Shown here in pieces: positions 16,876-17,829 of a stretch of 17,829 nt of DNA (positions are counted from its first letter, which is position 1; the number at the start of each line of letters is the position of its first letter). The position numbers and the translations under genes are program-made. Under the pieces are notes generated by a model. The model saw only the letters and a list, made by a program, of their open reading frames with translations. It did no database searches and was not told the origin of the DNA. The stretch lies in NCBI GenBank assembly GCA_903903935.1, contig CAIVAX010000294.1:1-17829 (forward strand), read 5' to 3'. The DNA comes from an uncultured Hyphomicrobiales bacterium (GTDB lineage Bacteria; Pseudomonadota; Alphaproteobacteria; Rhizobiales; Beijerinckiaceae).

Positions 16876-16906
16876 GGAAAGCTGTCCATGTGACAGCTTT
16901 CCCTTT
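16876..16906 (+). terminator. Perfect 11-bp hairpin after metK, probable terminator
   Basis: GGAAAGCTGTC (16876-16886) is followed by the 5-base loop CATGT and the exact reverse complement GACAGCTTTCC (16892-16902), starting eight bases after the metK stop. The tract that follows is only CTTT, shorter than in a strong Rho-independent terminator, so some readthrough into trmB is likely. Its position also argues against the GTG at 16890 as the trmB start, since that codon lies inside the loop. Confidence 0.65.
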
Positions 16907-16916
16907 GAGCGCGTCT

Positions 16917-17624
16917 ATGGCTGAGATAGATTCAAAAGAGACCGAGAGAAGGCGCGAGACGGCCTTCTTCGGCAGGCGTAAGGGTCACGCTTTACGCTCG
17001 CATCAGAACAATTTGATGCAGTCCTTCTTGCCAAAGCTTTTGGCTGATACGACCAAGGCAAGCACGGATCCCTCCAGTCTTTTCGAAGACACAAAACAAC
17101 AAATTCATATTGAGATAGGGTTTGGTGGTGGCGAGCATTTGATTGCGCGCGCGCAGCAAAATCCTGACATTGGCTATATAGGCTGCGAAGCCTATGTGAA
17201 TGGCATTGCAAAATTACTCAATCAAATTGATGTTCTGAAGATTGAGAATATCCGCATTTATCCCGGTGATGCGCTTGAGTTTTGCAAACACTTGCCCAGC
17301 AGCAGCATTGACCGACTTTATATTCTTTATCCCGATCCTTGGCCAAAGGTCAGACAAAGAAAGCGTCGTATTATCTCTGATGAGAATCTTGGCGTCTTTC
17401 AAAACATATTGAAAGCAGGTTCGGAACTCAGATTTGCAACAGATATTGATGATTATTCTGCTTGGACCTTGGCTCATATTGAGCGCGCTCCAGCACTGCA
17501 ATGGCACCCAATTTCCTCATTAGATTGGTGTGAGCCATGGCAGGATTGGACCAGAACGCGGTATGAAGCCAAAGCCATTCGTGAGGGGCGCGTGCCGGCC
17601 TATTTCCGTTTTGTCAGGACATAA
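16917..17624 (+). CDS. trmB: tRNA (guanine-N7-)-methyltransferase
   Basis: Methylates N7 of G46 in the tRNA variable loop using SAM. The 235-residue product has RETAFFGRRKGHALRSHQ at its N-terminus, a typical alphaproteobacterial TrmB opening. The SAM loop IEIGFGGGEHLI is near 65-76, Glu91 lies in GCEAYVNGI, and the catalytic signature YPDPWPKVRQRKRR is at 138-151. The usual His after the Arg is Gln here, a mild deviation. TDIDDYSAW and the C-terminal TRYEAKAIREGR are conserved. ATG 16917 has only a weak purine stretch upstream. GTG 16890 is rejected because it lies in the metK hairpin. The end overlaps the opposing metallopeptidase gene by 11 bases. Confidence 0.94.
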   Translation: MAEIDSKETERRRETAFFGRRKGHALRSHQNNLMQSFLPKLLADTTKASTDPSSLFEDTKQQIHIEIGFGGGEHLIARAQQNPDIGYIGCEAYVNGIAKLLNQIDVLKIENIRIYPGDALEFCKHLPSSSIDRLYILYPDPWPKVRQRKRRIISDENLGVFQNILKAGSELRFATDIDDYSAWTLAHIERAPALQWHPISSLDWCEPWQDWTRTRYEAKAIREGRVPAYFRFVRT

Positions 17625-17829
17625 TCTCATTATCAGAATTTACAGCCTGGCCAAATTTATAAAGACCCGGTCCATGAGCCTGTAACCAAGCTTCTGCTCG
17701 TTTAAGATCAGGGCATAATTTCTCGGTAAGGGCCCAAAAGCGCTTGGAATGATTCATGTGCTTGAGATGGGCAACCTCATGGGCCGCCAGATAATTGAGA
17801 ACAAAGGGCGGGGCCATAATCAATCGCCA
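17614..17829 (-). CDS. YgjP/WLM-type zinc metallopeptidase, 5' part outside window
   Basis: C-terminal 71 residues of a gene entering from the right edge. Reading in frame from 17829, it begins WRLIMAPPFVLNYLAAHEVAHLKH. The zinc site HEVAH, followed by KHMNHSKRFWAL, is the hallmark of the YgjP-like (DUF45, M48-related) family. HEVAH supplies two His ligands and the catalytic Glu, and the His in MNHS is the likely third ligand. It ends at TGA 17616-17614, inside the opposing trmB gene. The substrate is unknown for the family. An internal TTG or ATG near the edge is not a real start, because the motif block clearly continues upstream. Confidence 0.9.
   Translation of the reverse strand, partial: WRLIMAPPFVLNYLAAHEVAHLKHMNHSKRFWALTEKLCPDLKRAEAWLQAHGPGLYKFGQAVNSDNEIMS

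Noticed and set aside
16890..16916. trmB start at GTG 16890
   Set aside because: The codon lies in the loop of the 11-bp hairpin after metK, and the extra nine residues do not match the usual TrmB N-terminus.
1..17829. Defence systems, prophage, insertion sequences, CRISPR repeats, tRNA or rRNA genes
   Set aside because: Nearly every base is accounted for by housekeeping genes with short gaps; I saw no transposase, integrase, repeat array or cloverleaf sequence.

Overview
The window looks like ordinary core chromosome of an alphaproteobacterium. Three things point there: the block hisB-(DUF2628-type membrane gene)-hisH-hisA-hisF-hisE-coaA; its divergent neighbour hslV-hslU; and the run tsaB-rimI-miaB-phoH-ybeY-corC-lnt-xre-metK-trmB, an order familiar from Rhizobiales, Caulobacterales and relatives. 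Base composition is moderate, by eye somewhat below 50% GC, which is low for the class. I cannot place it below class level. I see no mobile element, CRISPR array, rRNA or tRNA.

Layout. Positions 1-4312 (minus strand) hold a tightly packed operon read from hisB down to coaA. Most junctions overlap by 4 to 8 bases, and coaA runs off the left edge. It encodes the imidazole branch of histidine biosynthesis (HisB, the HisH/HisF synthase, HisA, HisE), one small membrane protein of unknown role, and type I pantothenate kinase. Positions 4313-4466 are a divergent promoter region. Plus strand from 4467: hslV-hslU (ATP-dependent protease), a possible 16-codon micro-ORF, trpS, an Nfu-type Fe-S carrier, tsaB and rimI (tRNA t6A and N-acetylation), miaB (tRNA ms2i6A), phoH, ybeY (rRNA maturation), a CorC/TlyC-type CBS protein, lnt (lipoprotein acylation), a Cro/CI-type regulator, metK (SAM synthetase) and trmB (tRNA m7G46). 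A YgjP/M48-type metallopeptidase enters on the minus strand from the right edge and overlaps the end of trmB.

The theme is housekeeping: RNA modification and processing (TrpS, TsaB, MiaB, YbeY, TrmB, PhoH), with SAM made by MetK and used by MiaB and TrmB. The most interesting part is not a gene. It is the 141-base interval between xre and metK, which holds a near-perfect palindrome and two stem-loops. One stem strand can pair instead with the metK start-codon region, the geometry expected of a translational switch. An 11-bp perfect hairpin follows metK. I saw no new multi-gene system; nearly every gene belongs to a well-known family.
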